From assembly GCA_964482425.1 (NCBI GenBank), contig CAYZXN010000098.1, positions 1 to 50,131 of the forward strand: a stretch of 50,131 nt of DNA, in the 5' to 3' direction. Positions within the stretch are counted from its first letter, which is position 1, and each line of letters starts with the position of its first letter. Below the pieces are notes generated by a model that saw nothing but the letters and a program-made list of their open reading frames with translations, searched no databases and was not told the DNA's origin. The translations under genes and the position numbers were made by a program. This document shows positions 1 to 8,120 of the stretch, in pieces. The stretch is from WHTF01 sp964482425 (GTDB lineage Bacteria > Desulfobacterota > Binatia > UBA9968).

Positions 1-222
1 TCTAAAGCTGCGTTTTATCAATGACAAATTGAGAACTTGTTTAGAAGCGCAAGACAAGAGCAGTTATGAATGTGGCACGGTGAGAAATTCCAGCCTGTGC
101 GGGCGAATACCTACCGATAAGAGCCAAAGTTAATCGAATCATCGCATGTTGCGCCCTTAAGGTCTGCAGAGGGCACCCTGGCAGCTAGTTACGCGTATAA
201 TGAAACCAACTATCAAAGCGAA
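1..222. other. Non-coding left edge, no feature recognised
   Basis: I see no convincing coding sequence, RNA gene or repeat here. A TATAAT at 196-201 has no partner -35 box and points into the 3' end of the neighbouring gene, so I do not call it a promoter. The stretch is AT-rich compared with the right half of the window. Confidence 0.4.
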
Positions 223-927
223 TTATGGGACGTCGGTTTGGATGTTTTTGCTCTTCATCTCCTGAACAAGATAATCTCGCTCCTTTTGTAGAGCATCAAT
301 CAGGATTCTTAGTGTGCTGAGTTCCTTTTCTTTCGGAGTATAGTTCGGAGCATATGGTGGCGAGGGTGGAGTAGATTGGCGCCCCCCGCCGCCTTGAATT
401 TTTTGGGAATCATGGATCCTCGACGCAAGGTCCATTGTCCAAGCTTTAAGCCCATCGTTGCTTGCATTGTTAGCCGTTCCCCCGCCTTGCGTAGCGTTAT
501 AGTAATCCTGTTTCGCGACCTCCAGCTTATGAGTGACATCGGCCAGTTTTTTCTGATATTCCTTTTCTTCCGCCGGGTCTCCCCTGGATTTCGCTTGGCT
601 CGGACTTGGCCCGTCATTAAGTTCGCGTAAGGCTGGAGGAGATGGCGTTTCGGAGGTCTGAATCTGTCGAGGCCGAGCTTCCAAAGCTGAGATACTTAGC
701 TCCTCCTTTTCTGTCTGTGACGCCGGCAAGATACTTTGAATTTGATCTTTGGGGATCCCGATCTCTCCCCCAAACCGCTGGAACTTAACTATGCCAGCTT
801 CTTCGCGGTAGGTTTCCACCGAGATTCGCCCGCCGCTTTTCATGATGATCGTGAAGTCCGCAAATGCCGGTAAAACTGACACCCCCATCGTTGCTCCTGC
901 CAAAAGAAAAATGCTCAGTCGCTTCAT
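223..927 (-). CDS. Exported coiled-coil protein with small N-terminal beta domain (pilin-cluster flanking protein 1)
   Basis: A 234-residue protein of unknown function. Starting at 927 it opens with a clear signal peptide (MKRLSIFLLAGATMG, hydrophobic core, then AFA-D as a probable cleavage site). An open frame extends further upstream, but that extension would bury the signal. Residues of about 24-65 (FTIIMKSGG, then GIVKFQRFGGEIGIPKDQI) form a short beta domain that recurs in the gene at 3931-4482 on the other side of the pseudopilin operon. The middle is Pro/Ser/Gly-rich. The segments around PAEEKEYQKKLADVTHKLE and the C-terminal KEKELSTLRILIDALQKE are predicted coiled coils. It is transcribed away from the pilin genes, sharing an upstream region of about 340 bp with fimT. 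A periplasmic pilus accessory role is inference only. Confidence 0.7.
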   Translation of the reverse strand: MKRLSIFLLAGATMGVSVLPAFADFTIIMKSGGRISVETYREEAGIVKFQRFGGEIGIPKDQIQSILPASQTEKEELSISALEARPRQIQTSETPSPPALRELNDGPSPSQAKSRGDPAEEKEYQKKLADVTHKLEVAKQDYYNATQGGGTANNASNDGLKAWTMDLASRIHDSQKIQGGGGRQSTPPSPPYAPNYTPKEKELSTLRILIDALQKERDYLVQEMKSKNIQTDVP

Positions 928-1264
928 ACATATCAAATATATCATGCCAAGATGTACCTTGGACAATCTCTTTTCAAGACTGTTGCAACGGTCACGAGTT
1001 CCCACAAAAAATGATCTAAACAATAACCTATCGGTGATCACCTGTCTGGCCGGAATTGTCAAAAATTACATCAAAGTTGACGGTAAAGGCTCACACTATG
1101 CTCCCCAAGGAAGGCGCTCCAACAAAAACCGTACATTGTTGAGCGGTTAGCAGTCCAACCGAGGGCGTTTGCGTGGTACGATTTCTGCTCTTTGAGCCAG
1201 GTTCTCCCGGGCCGAGACGCGGAATTTCCTCCTTAGGAGAGTTGTACGAATTTCAGTAGAATCT
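928..1264. promoter_or_regulatory. Divergent intergenic region upstream of pseudopilin operon
   Basis: No gene is supported in these 337 bases. They lie between two divergently transcribed units and must hold both promoters, but I cannot assign confident -35/-10 pairs. Two palindromic sites are visible: GGTGATCACC at 1033-1042 (perfect, 10 nt) and ACTGTTGCAACGGT at 979-992 (6 of 7 pairs). Either could bind a dimeric regulator; this is inference. Confidence 0.35.
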
Positions 1265-1744
1265 ATGCCGTTTAAAAGCTTCAGACGCATTTTCCACGAC
1301 ATCAGAGGATTTTCGCTCGGTGAACTGATGACGGTGGTGAGTATCTTCGGAATTCTATCGGCCATCGGGATTCCGAGCTTTCTGTCCTTTCAGCCGAACA
1401 TGCGGCTAAACGGCGCCAGTCGTGAAGTGTTAGGCAAACTGATGTGGGCGCGGGCTCAGGCAGTGCAGAATAATAATACATCGGTCGTGACATTTCCGAC
1501 CAATCATACGTTACAAATCTTTAATGACGCCAACGGCAACGGTTCAGCGGACGCCAATGAAACTATAACCATAAACCTTCAGGCGGACTATCCCGATGTG
1601 ACTCTTGCAGTGAGCGGCTCTAGCTCTACTCCGATTTTCAATGGGCGCGGAACGGCCACGACAGACACAACTATTACGGTCACTAACTCAAGTGGCTCAA
1701 AGACAGTGACGATCAGTCCCACGGGCAATGTAAAGATTAGCTGA
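1265..1744 (+). CDS. fimT: Minor type IV pseudopilin, FimT/GspH family
   Basis: A 159-residue prepilin-like protein. Residues 1-14 are a basic leader ending in Gly. Then comes the class III signal FSLGELMTVVSIFGILSAIG, with Phe at +1 and the conserved Glu at +5, followed by a single hydrophobic helix. The segment LNGASREVLGKLMWARAQAVQNN is the typical helix of FimT/FimU/GspH, and the C-terminal part is beta-rich and Thr/Ser-rich, including a DANGNGSADANE loop that resembles a calcium-binding turn. It would be cleaved by a prepilin peptidase (not in this window) and incorporated as a minor pilin that primes pilus assembly. It is the first gene of the fimT-pilV-pilW-pilX set, with only 1 nt between its TGA stop and the next ATG. 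Confidence 0.88.
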   Translation: MPFKSFRRIFHDIRGFSLGELMTVVSIFGILSAIGIPSFLSFQPNMRLNGASREVLGKLMWARAQAVQNNNTSVVTFPTNHTLQIFNDANGNGSADANETITINLQADYPDVTLAVSGSSSTPIFNGRGTATTDTTITVTNSSGSKTVTISPTGNVKIS

Positions 1745-1745
1745 C

Positions 1746-2162
1746 ATGGTCAAGTGGCACGCAATGAACAGGCAGACGGCTACGCGCCGAGAGCAGGGAT
1801 TCACGCTTCTTGAGGTTCTCGTGACGGTGCTGATTCTCACGTTTGGCCTACTGGGCACTTTGGGTCTCACCACCGGAGTCATTCGCGGTAACTTTTTTAG
1901 CAAGAATATAACTTCGGCCACGGCCATCGCGCAGAATCAGTTGGAGGCGGTCCAGAACGAAGGTTACGTTAAAGCAACCACGACCTATTTCCCGGCAACC
2001 GCCGTTAACGTGACTATGGGAGGAGTCAATTTTATCCGGACGACTTCTATCACGAACGATTCTCCAGGCAGCAACATGAGAACTGTATCTGTCACCGTGA
2101 CCTGGAACGAAACCAACAACACTCCGCGTTCGGTGACTCTCCAGACCATCCTGGCGCAATAG
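1746..2162 (+). CDS. pilV: Minor type IV pseudopilin PilV
   Basis: A 138-residue prepilin. The leader ends in EQG and is followed by FTLLEVLVTVLILTFGLLG, with Phe +1 and Glu +5 as needed for prepilin peptidase processing and N-methylation. The next part (SATAIAQNQLEAVQNEGY) is typical of PilV, where a helix carrying many Ala/Gln residues precedes a small beta C-terminus. Start choice is uncertain: ATG 1746 directly follows the fimT stop, while the in-frame ATG at 1764 would give a shorter leader (MNRQTATRREQG). The gene lies 5 nt before pilW, consistent with translational coupling in a minor pilin operon. Confidence 0.85.
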   Translation: MVKWHAMNRQTATRREQGFTLLEVLVTVLILTFGLLGTLGLTTGVIRGNFFSKNITSATAIAQNQLEAVQNEGYVKATTTYFPATAVNVTMGGVNFIRTTSITNDSPGSNMRTVSVTVTWNETNNTPRSVTLQTILAQ

Positions 2163-2167
2163 TCAAA

Positions 2168-2767
2168 ATGACTTACTGGATAACTGTCGAAGCGAAAAAA
2201 GGGTTTACTTTAATAGAATTGATGGTGGGCATGGGTATCACGATGGTGATGCTAGCCGCGGTCACCTCGACCTTTATATCGCAAACAAAAATTTATCATG
2301 CGCAGGAACAGGTCAATGAAATGCAGCAAAACGCCCGGGGCGCGGTCGACCTAATGATACGAGAATTAAAAATGGCCGGCTATAACCCCGCAGAAGCAGC
2401 TTTTGTCGGAGTTACTTACAACAGCACGCAGTTAATGATTCAAGCCGATCTTGATGGTGATGGCGAGATCAGCACCAGCAGCGCGGATTATGAACAGATT
2501 ACCTATGCGTACGATAGTGCCAACAAACGAATCACTCGCGCACTCGGCGTTGGCGGCGCCCAGTCGCTGGCCGAAAACGTTACGGCATTCACCTTCGGTT
2601 ATTTGGACAATGCCGGTAATGCAACGACTGACTCTGCCGCGATACGTCAGGTGAGTGTTCAAATTACCACGCAGACATCAAAACCGGACCCGGACTACAG
2701 CTCTAATGGCGGATACCGGTCGTATACGGTGTCTGCAACGATCACGCCGATCAATTTGGCGTTGTAA
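2168..2767 (+). CDS. pilW: Minor type IV pseudopilin PilW
   Basis: A 199-residue prepilin with leader ending KKG and the motif FTLIELMVGMGITMVMLAA, containing Phe +1 and Glu +5. Downstream, QEQVNEMQQNARGAVDLMIRELKMAGYNP matches the conserved region of PilW proteins, in which a long helix precedes the phrase for arginine-aspartate-leucine-rich capping and a GY(N/D)P turn. The C-terminal domain ends with ITTQTSKPDPDY and a beta strand. It would act in the minor pilin complex with PilV, PilX and FimT at the pilus tip. No pilY1 adhesin gene follows in this window. Confidence 0.87.
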   Translation: MTYWITVEAKKGFTLIELMVGMGITMVMLAAVTSTFISQTKIYHAQEQVNEMQQNARGAVDLMIRELKMAGYNPAEAAFVGVTYNSTQLMIQADLDGDGEISTSSADYEQITYAYDSANKRITRALGVGGAQSLAENVTAFTFGYLDNAGNATTDSAAIRQVSVQITTQTSKPDPDYSSNGGYRSYTVSATITPINLAL

Positions 2768-2779
2768 GCGGAGATTACA

Positions 2780-3937
2780 ATGAGGACGCAACGCAGATCC
2801 ACCATGTTTCTTGCAGTCGAGCGACTCGCTCGGAGCGAAAGGGGGTTTCTTCTGATTGCCGCGCTGACGGTGCTCTCGGCTTTAACCCTGCTCGGCACCA
2901 CCGCCTACCTCCTTTCATCCACGGACATCAAAATCGGAGGAAACTTTAGAAACAGCCATGCGGCTTTGCAGGTGGCGATGGCCGGTGCGGAAAGAGCGCG
3001 TCAGGCACTCAGACTGGAAAACCTCTCGAGCAGCGATAGCGGCTCTTTCAGCGACGAATTAAACAGTTCGGCCCGTAAGGGAGCGAACGGAACTCTTGAT
3101 GGCTTCAGCACGACCACTGATGACCAACCTCTTGCTAGCGGGACTCTCAATGGAATTTCATACGCCGCATATCTGACCAACGATTCTGCGGACGGAGTTT
3201 CGAACACAAGCGACGTGAACGGAAAGGTCTTGATCACCTCCGTAGCAACCGGACCGAACAGTTCTAGAGCTAACGTGGAGATTATCGTTCAAGTCAATAC
3301 CGCGGTGGCTTCAAGTCCCGCGGTCGTATACTCCAAAGGGGACGTCACCGGCAATGGGTCGTCGTTGACCATCACTGGCAATGATGCTTGCAGCGAGGAA
3401 ACAGCTCTCGGGCCGATTTATACAAAGGAGCCTGCGACCACTAGTCTAAGCGGGAACCCGACGCTTTCAGGTAGTCCCTCGACTCCGCAGCAAGGTACAA
3501 TGGACATCGATATTGCCTGTATCATCGATAGCTTCAAAGCGAGCGCCACGACGGTACTCACTGACGATCAAAACGGCGCCACCCATGGTAGTTCCACTGG
3601 CTACGTTACGGTTTATGCCGATACCGATGATCCTCCTAATAACCAGGGCCTCAAGCTTCAAAACGTCACGGGTTATGGCATCCTTCTGGTGAAGGGAGAC
3701 TTGACGTTGGGAGGCGGATTCAACTGGAATGGGATTATTTACGCAACCGGATCGGTCACTTTGAACGGTGGCGGTGGAGCGGGAATCAATGTCTATGGTC
3801 AGATCTACGCCGGAACTTCGACGGTGACGGATGTCACACTGAACGGTAGCAACACACTGGGTTATGACAGCTGTGCGATTAAAAAAGCTTTAGCCACTCA
3901 GGCCTTCAAAGTCGTCAGCTGGAAACAGGATTACTGA
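2780..3937 (+). CDS. pilX: PilX-type pseudopilin with beta-helical C-terminal domain
   Basis: A 385-residue protein. A GGAG lies 7 nt before the ATG. Residues 22-50 carry the PilX N-terminal segment ERG-FLLIAALTVLSALTLLG. Position +5 is Ala rather than Glu, as is common in PilX and GspK, which are thought to cap the pilus tip. The following SSTDIKIGGNFRNSHAALQVAMAGAERAR is the conserved PilX region. From about residue 185 the protein becomes a repetitive Gly/Asn/Thr-rich region (YSKGDVTGNGS, LLVKGDLTLGGGFNWNGIIYATGSVTLNGG) suggesting a right-handed beta-helix like that of polymer-forming or adhesin-like domains. This makes it about twice the length of ordinary PilX. Its stop overlaps the convergent gene at 3931-4482 by 7 nt. 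Confidence 0.8.
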   Translation: MRTQRRSTMFLAVERLARSERGFLLIAALTVLSALTLLGTTAYLLSSTDIKIGGNFRNSHAALQVAMAGAERARQALRLENLSSSDSGSFSDELNSSARKGANGTLDGFSTTTDDQPLASGTLNGISYAAYLTNDSADGVSNTSDVNGKVLITSVATGPNSSRANVEIIVQVNTAVASSPAVVYSKGDVTGNGSSLTITGNDACSEETALGPIYTKEPATTSLSGNPTLSGSPSTPQQGTMDIDIACIIDSFKASATTVLTDDQNGATHGSSTGYVTVYADTDDPPNNQGLKLQNVTGYGILLVKGDLTLGGGFNWNGIIYATGSVTLNGGGGAGINVYGQIYAGTSTVTDVTLNGSNTLGYDSCAIKKALATQAFKVVSWKQDY

Positions 3938-4482
3938 TTTCGCTCCTTGAGAACATCTTCCAAGTGATCGCCGATGTCATGGAGCTCCGTAAACTCCTTA
4001 AAATAATCATTCGGCGCGCTGCTGCTTTGAATCCTCCGCTTGAGACCGGCAACATCCTTGGAAAATTCGTCCAGTTCCGATGTTAACATTTCGTTTATCG
4101 TGGCGAATCTTTGTTTCACTGCCTCGAACTCCTTGATTATAGGATCGTCGGAGACGCGCTTAATCTTGCTTGCGTTGTTATTGGATGCCGACTTGTTAGC
4201 TTCAGATCCGACTACTGATGCGGGGCTTTTTTCCTCGGGACTGTGAGGGGCATCGACCACAAGACTGAGGGGCTTATCAGATCGGTCGATTTTGACGACG
4301 AAAGCTTTCTCCACGCCAAACACGCCGCCGTAAACGTCGAACAGCACCTGGCTTCCATCCTGCCAATAACGAGCGGTAACAAACTCATTGCCGTTCTTAA
4401 GTTTAATGACAAACGCCGCGTCCACCGAACCGGTTCCAATCGCGATGACCGCAAGAATCAAACAAAGTGCTGATTTTCCCAA
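3931..4482 (-). CDS. Exported helical protein with small N-terminal beta domain (pilin-cluster flanking protein 2)
   Basis: An exported protein of 183 residues if begun at the TTG at 4482. That start is chosen because GGAG lies 6 nt before it and because it opens a good signal peptide (MGKSALCLILAVIAIGTG, cleavage near VDA-A). The frame is open up to 4536, also with TTG. Mature residues begin FVIKLKNGNEFVTARYWQDG, then VLFDVYGGVFGVEKAFVVKI. This matches the pattern in the 223-927 gene (hydrophobic-x-K-x-G, Y, GG.xGv.K...I), so the two share a domain. The rest is polar and helical (FEAVKQRFATINEMLTSEL, DVAGLKRRIQS), probably coiled coil. It converges on pilX with a 7-nt overlap. Function unknown; a pilus-related periplasmic role is inferred from position. 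Confidence 0.7.
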   Translation of the reverse strand: MGKSALCLILAVIAIGTGSVDAAFVIKLKNGNEFVTARYWQDGSQVLFDVYGGVFGVEKAFVVKIDRSDKPLSLVVDAPHSPEEKSPASVVGSEANKSASNNNASKIKRVSDDPIIKEFEAVKQRFATINEMLTSELDEFSKDVAGLKRRIQSSSAPNDYFKEFTELHDIGDHLEDVLKERNQ

Positions 4483-4649
4483 GAGACACTCCAGCTGCAA
4501 TAAAGTTATTTTACCATTTAGTGAGAAGGCGGCCAAAGTTTTTCAAGCGAGAATCTAGTATCTCCTCCCGAAGCGCCCTCTCTAGGCTTCCCATCGCTAG
4601 CGAGGATCCCTCTTGCGCGCTCTAGCCTCAAAAAACAGAATAGGTTACG

Positions 4650-5855
4650 ATGCTTCGCATGTTACGTTATCTTACCGCAGGGGAGTCGCATGGTCCCTGC
4701 CTGACGATGATTGTCGATGGGGTTCCGGCCGGATTTCCCGTTGACGTCGGTATGATCAATCATGATCTCTGGCGCCGGCAGCAAGGGTATGGCCGTGGCG
4801 GCCGGATGCTGATCGAGAGAGATGAGGTTCAGATTCGTTCGGGCATCCGCTGGGGCGAGACCCTTGGCTCTCCTGTCGCATTGGGAATAGAAAATCGCGA
4901 CTGGAAAAACTGGACGAAAAAAATGTCTGCGGCTCCTGAGGATCGCGATGATAGAATTGCAGTGACCAAACCTCGACCTGGCCATGCCGATCTAAACGGC
5001 GTTCTTAAATATGACCGCTCGGACACTCGGGATATTCTCGAGCGAGCCAGCGCCCGGGACACTGTTTCTCGAACCGCTGTCGGATCTTTTTGTAAACAGC
5101 TACTATCGCCTTTCGGGATCCGTGTGATGGGCTATATTCGCTCCATCGGAAACGTAGCGGCGAAACTAGATGGCATGTCATACGAGGAGACCTATGCGCG
5201 TGCCGAAGAGTCTCCGGTTAGAACGGCGGATCCCGAGGCTGAAGAAAAGATGATCACCCTGATTGAAGAATGCAAAAAGGAAGGGAATACGCTGGGCGGC
5301 ATCTTCGAAGTAATAGCGCTAGGATTGCCTCCCGGTTTGGGTACTCACACGCAATGGGATCGGAAGCTCGATGGCCGTCTCGCCCAGGCTTTGATGAGTA
5401 TTCAGGCGATCAAAGGAGTTGAGATTGGGCTCGGATTCGAAATGGCGCGCAGGCGTGGCGCTCAGGTGCACGACGAGATTTTTTTCGATCCGGCAAAGAT
5501 GGTCAGTGAAGGAACTCCAAGGATTGTGCCCACTGGCTTTTATCGCGGCAGTAACAACTCGGGTGGAACTGAAGGTGGCATGTCCAATGGCGCGCCTTTA
5601 ATCGTCCGTGTTGCGATGAAGCCGATTTCTACTTTGATGAGTCCGTTGCAATCAGTGGATTTGCGCTCAAAGCAACCCACAGATGCGTCAGTCGAACGTT
5701 CCGACGTCTGCGCTGCGCCGGCTGCCGCGGTCGTCGGCGAATCTGTGGTGGCTTTTGAGCTTGCCAATGCATTCCTGGAGAAATTCGGAGGAGACTCGCT
5801 CAGAGAAATTCGGCGCAATTACGAAAGCTTCTTGGAACAAATCAAGAGTTTCTAA
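4650..5855 (+). CDS. aroC: Chorismate synthase
   Basis: A 401-residue enzyme that converts 5-enolpyruvylshikimate-3-phosphate to chorismate using reduced FMN, the last step of the shared aromatic pathway. The N-terminus MLRYLTAGESHGP is the family signature. Further motifs are GRGGRMLIERDEVQIRSGIRWGETLGSPV, RPGHADLNGVLKY, ERASARDTVSRTAVG and SNNSGGTEGGMSNG. Length is normal for the long form. An AGG lies 5 nt before ATG 4650; the second ATG at 4659 is an alternative. It heads the aroC-aroK-aroB-aroQ operon and is followed after 4 nt by aroK. Confidence 0.97.
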   Translation: MLRMLRYLTAGESHGPCLTMIVDGVPAGFPVDVGMINHDLWRRQQGYGRGGRMLIERDEVQIRSGIRWGETLGSPVALGIENRDWKNWTKKMSAAPEDRDDRIAVTKPRPGHADLNGVLKYDRSDTRDILERASARDTVSRTAVGSFCKQLLSPFGIRVMGYIRSIGNVAAKLDGMSYEETYARAEESPVRTADPEAEEKMITLIEECKKEGNTLGGIFEVIALGLPPGLGTHTQWDRKLDGRLAQALMSIQAIKGVEIGLGFEMARRRGAQVHDEIFFDPAKMVSEGTPRIVPTGFYRGSNNSGGTEGGMSNGAPLIVRVAMKPISTLMSPLQSVDLRSKQPTDASVERSDVCAAPAAAVVGESVVAFELANAFLEKFGGDSLREIRRNYESFLEQIKSF

Positions 5856-5859
5856 ATCG

Positions 5860-6399
5860 TTGTCACAATCTCTCAGTCAGAACATAGCGCTCATCGGTTT
5901 TATGGCCGTGGGTAAGAGCGCCGTGGGTCGAAAGCTGGCTCGACGCTTGAAGAGACGTTTCGTAGATCTGGATAAGACCATTGAAAAAGGCGCGGGTGCC
6001 AAAATTCGCGACATTTTTCAAGCGAAAGGCGAGCGCTATTTTCGCCGGCTGGAGAAAGAGACTCTTGCCTGCGTGCTGGCGAACGATGGTCAGGTGATAT
6101 CGACCGGCGGAGGGATTGTGATGGACGAGGATAATCTGCGACTTCTTCAACAGCGCAGCCTGCTGATTTGTCTTAGGGCAGATTTAAACACGATTCTCCG
6201 TCGCGCCGGCAGCGGCAAACAGCGACCTCTACTAATGGCGCGCGACAGGGTCGAACGAATCGAAGAGCTTCTTAGGCAGCGGGAAAAGTATTATGCCCAT
6301 GCTCAGATCGACGTTGACACCAGCAACTTGACGGTTGATGAAGTTGTGGACAAAATCATTGCGCTGGCAGGACGATCACAAGACCATGCAGACCCTTAA
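5860..6399 (+). CDS. aroK: Shikimate kinase
   Basis: Shikimate kinase phosphorylates shikimate at the 3-OH with ATP. The call rests on Walker A GFMAVGKS (residues 13-20), the shikimate-binding FVDLDK (about 34-39), the STGGG loop (81-85) and the RPLL lid (about 122). I start it at TTG 5860: it lies 4 nt after the aroC stop, has AAGAG 11 nt upstream and leaves just nine residues before the first strand (NIALIGF). The frame is open upstream to 5683 within aroC, but that translation (rich in Trp, Ser and Arg) is an aroC shadow. The length of 179 residues is normal. The end overlaps aroB by 14 nt. Confidence 0.94.
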   Translation: MSQSLSQNIALIGFMAVGKSAVGRKLARRLKRRFVDLDKTIEKGAGAKIRDIFQAKGERYFRRLEKETLACVLANDGQVISTGGGIVMDEDNLRLLQQRSLLICLRADLNTILRRAGSGKQRPLLMARDRVERIEELLRQREKYYAHAQIDVDTSNLTVDEVVDKIIALAGRSQDHADP

Positions 6400-7462
6400 A
6401 GTAAAACTCGGAGATCGGTCCTACCCCATCTGCGTTGGCAACGGAATCCTTTCCTCTGCCGGTAATATGCTTAAAGAAATAGGTATGAGCGGCAAAGTCG
6501 CGATCGTTACCAACCCTGTTGTGGCACAACTTTACCTGGACACGGTGCATGATGCGTTGTGCCATGCTGGCTTTGAAGTGACCCCGATTCTTATCCCGGA
6601 CGGTGAACATCATAAGACCTTGGCTACTCTCGCTGTTATATTTGATAGTCTGGTCGGCAAAAGGTTCGAACGCAGGTCGTGCGTGTTGGCGCTGGGTGGC
6701 GGTGTGGTGGGCGATTTAGCCGGCTTTGCCGCCGCCACTTATCTCCGTGGAATTCACTTCGTCCAGATACCCACTACATTGCTCGCTCAGGTCGACTCCA
6801 GCGTCGGCGGCAAAACGGGAGTCAATCATGGAGATGGCAAGAATCTGATTGGCGCTTTCTACCAGCCCCGGACGGTGATTATCGATGCCAGCGTGTTATT
6901 ATCGTTACCGCGCCGAGAGCTTGTCGCCGGTCTGGCCGAGGTTGTTAAATACGCGATCATAGAAGATCCTGGCCTTTTTATGCTTCTAGAAGAAAAGATC
7001 GATAAATTGCTGAGACTCGACCTCAGCGTACTGAGCGAGGTTATCGCCACCTGCTGTTCGATCAAGGCGTCTATCGTGGAGCAAGATGAACGCGAGGACG
7101 ACTCTCGGGCGGTGCTGAATTTCGGCCATACCATCGGCCATGCGCTCGAGTCGGCCACTCACTATCGGAAATTTCTCCATGGTGAAGCCGTTGGCATCGG
7201 CATGGCACAAGCCGCCGTTATCTCGTTTCAGCAAGGTTTCTGTGACGCGGCCACTGTCGATCGTATCAAGAAGTTAATCAAAGTAGCCGGGTTGCCCACC
7301 GAAATACCGGCTGATCTTTCTTTGCAATCTTTAATCCAGAGTATGCAGGTGGATAAAAAAATTGCCGGCGGAAAGATCAGGTTCGTCATGACTGCAGGTC
7401 TTGGTAAAACTCGCTTTCACTCACTAACGCCGGAGCAGGTCGCGGCGACACTCGGTGCTTAG
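6386..7462 (+). CDS. aroB: 3-dehydroquinate synthase
   Basis: A 358-residue NAD- and metal-dependent enzyme converting DAHP to 3-dehydroquinate. It shows the dinucleotide loop GGGVVGDLAGFAAATYLRG (about 104-122), QIPTTLLAQVDSSVGGKTGVN (127-147) and the metal ligands Glu185 (LAEVVKYA), His248 (NFGHTIGHALE) and His265 (FLHGEAVG). ATG 6386 is used because the protein then starts at its first beta strand (MQTLKVKLG); the frame is open upstream into aroK. Overlap of 14 nt with aroK and of the upstream aroQ region indicates tight operon packing. Confidence 0.96.
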   Translation: MQTLKVKLGDRSYPICVGNGILSSAGNMLKEIGMSGKVAIVTNPVVAQLYLDTVHDALCHAGFEVTPILIPDGEHHKTLATLAVIFDSLVGKRFERRSCVLALGGGVVGDLAGFAAATYLRGIHFVQIPTTLLAQVDSSVGGKTGVNHGDGKNLIGAFYQPRTVIIDASVLLSLPRRELVAGLAEVVKYAIIEDPGLFMLLEEKIDKLLRLDLSVLSEVIATCCSIKASIVEQDEREDDSRAVLNFGHTIGHALESATHYRKFLHGEAVGIGMAQAAVISFQQGFCDAATVDRIKKLIKVAGLPTEIPADLSLQSLIQSMQVDKKIAGGKIRFVMTAGLGKTRFHSLTPEQVAATLGA

Positions 7463-7502
7463 CGAACCGTCCAGCCGGCAAGTACCCGCAACGAGGCACG
7501 TC

Positions 7503-7943
7503 ATGGCAAGAAAGAAGACAATTCTAGTTCTCAACGGCCCTAATCTTAATCTTTTGGGTCGGCGGCAACCCGAAATCTACGGCTGGCTGACTTTGGACGA
7601 GATCGGCCGGAAGGTGCGCGCGTTGGCAAAGGAACTACGGGTGAACGTGGAGATCCGCCAGTCGAACAGCGAGGGAGAACTGGTTACCTGGATTCAAGAG
7701 GCGTCGCAAAACTATAGTGCCATCGTCATCAATCCGGCGGCCTATACGCATACGAGCCTAGCCATGCGCGATGCAATCACGGCGGCGGATATTCCCACCG
7801 TGGAGATTCACATTTCCAACATCTACAACCGGGACGAGTTCCGGCATCATTCCTACATTGCCGGAGTGGCAGTGGGGCAGATAACCGGGTTTGGACTACA
7901 GAGTTATCTGCTCGGCTTGAGGGCGGCCGTTGCACAGCTGTAG
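7503..7943 (+). CDS. aroQ: Type II 3-dehydroquinate dehydratase
   Basis: A 146-residue enzyme that dehydrates 3-dehydroquinate to 3-dehydroshikimate. It has the type II signature LVLNGPNLNLLGRRQPEIYG (catalytic Tyr26, Arg20/21), INPAAYTHTS (Asn77), VEIHISN (catalytic His103) and RDEFRHHSY (Arg114). ATG 7503 gives the usual length; a longer frame from 7455 overlaps aroB and adds an unconserved leader. It is the last gene of the operon. aroA, aroD/E and the DAHP synthase are not in the window. Confidence 0.96.
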   Translation: MARKKTILVLNGPNLNLLGRRQPEIYGWLTLDEIGRKVRALAKELRVNVEIRQSNSEGELVTWIQEASQNYSAIVINPAAYTHTSLAMRDAITAADIPTVEIHISNIYNRDEFRHHSYIAGVAVGQITGFGLQSYLLGLRAAVAQL

Positions 7944-8120
7944 ATTGCGGAACTGCCGGTCAACCAATTTTGTGGCCCTCATCTCTGATTGCAACTGGCT
8001 CTCTTTATGCTCCGCCTTAGGATTCTAGTCAGTTGACGTTGCCATACAGGCAGGCACTGATCGGATCTCGTTTACACTCCCGAGGTTTCATGTTAGCGTT
8101 TTTCGACTGGAGCACACGCC

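Noticed and set aside
1077..1102. TTGACG at 1077 as -35 of a pilin promoter
   Set aside because: The nearest -10-like boxes are at 11 to 14 nt spacing, outside the workable range.
842..1150. Forward frame of 102 residues overlapping the divergent region
   Set aside because: Antisense to the signal-peptide region of a better supported gene; no motif or ribosome-binding site.
5683..5859. 59-residue N-terminal extension of shikimate kinase
   Set aside because: It lies within aroC in another frame, with no family similarity; a TTG start at 5860 with AAGAG upstream fits the kinase.
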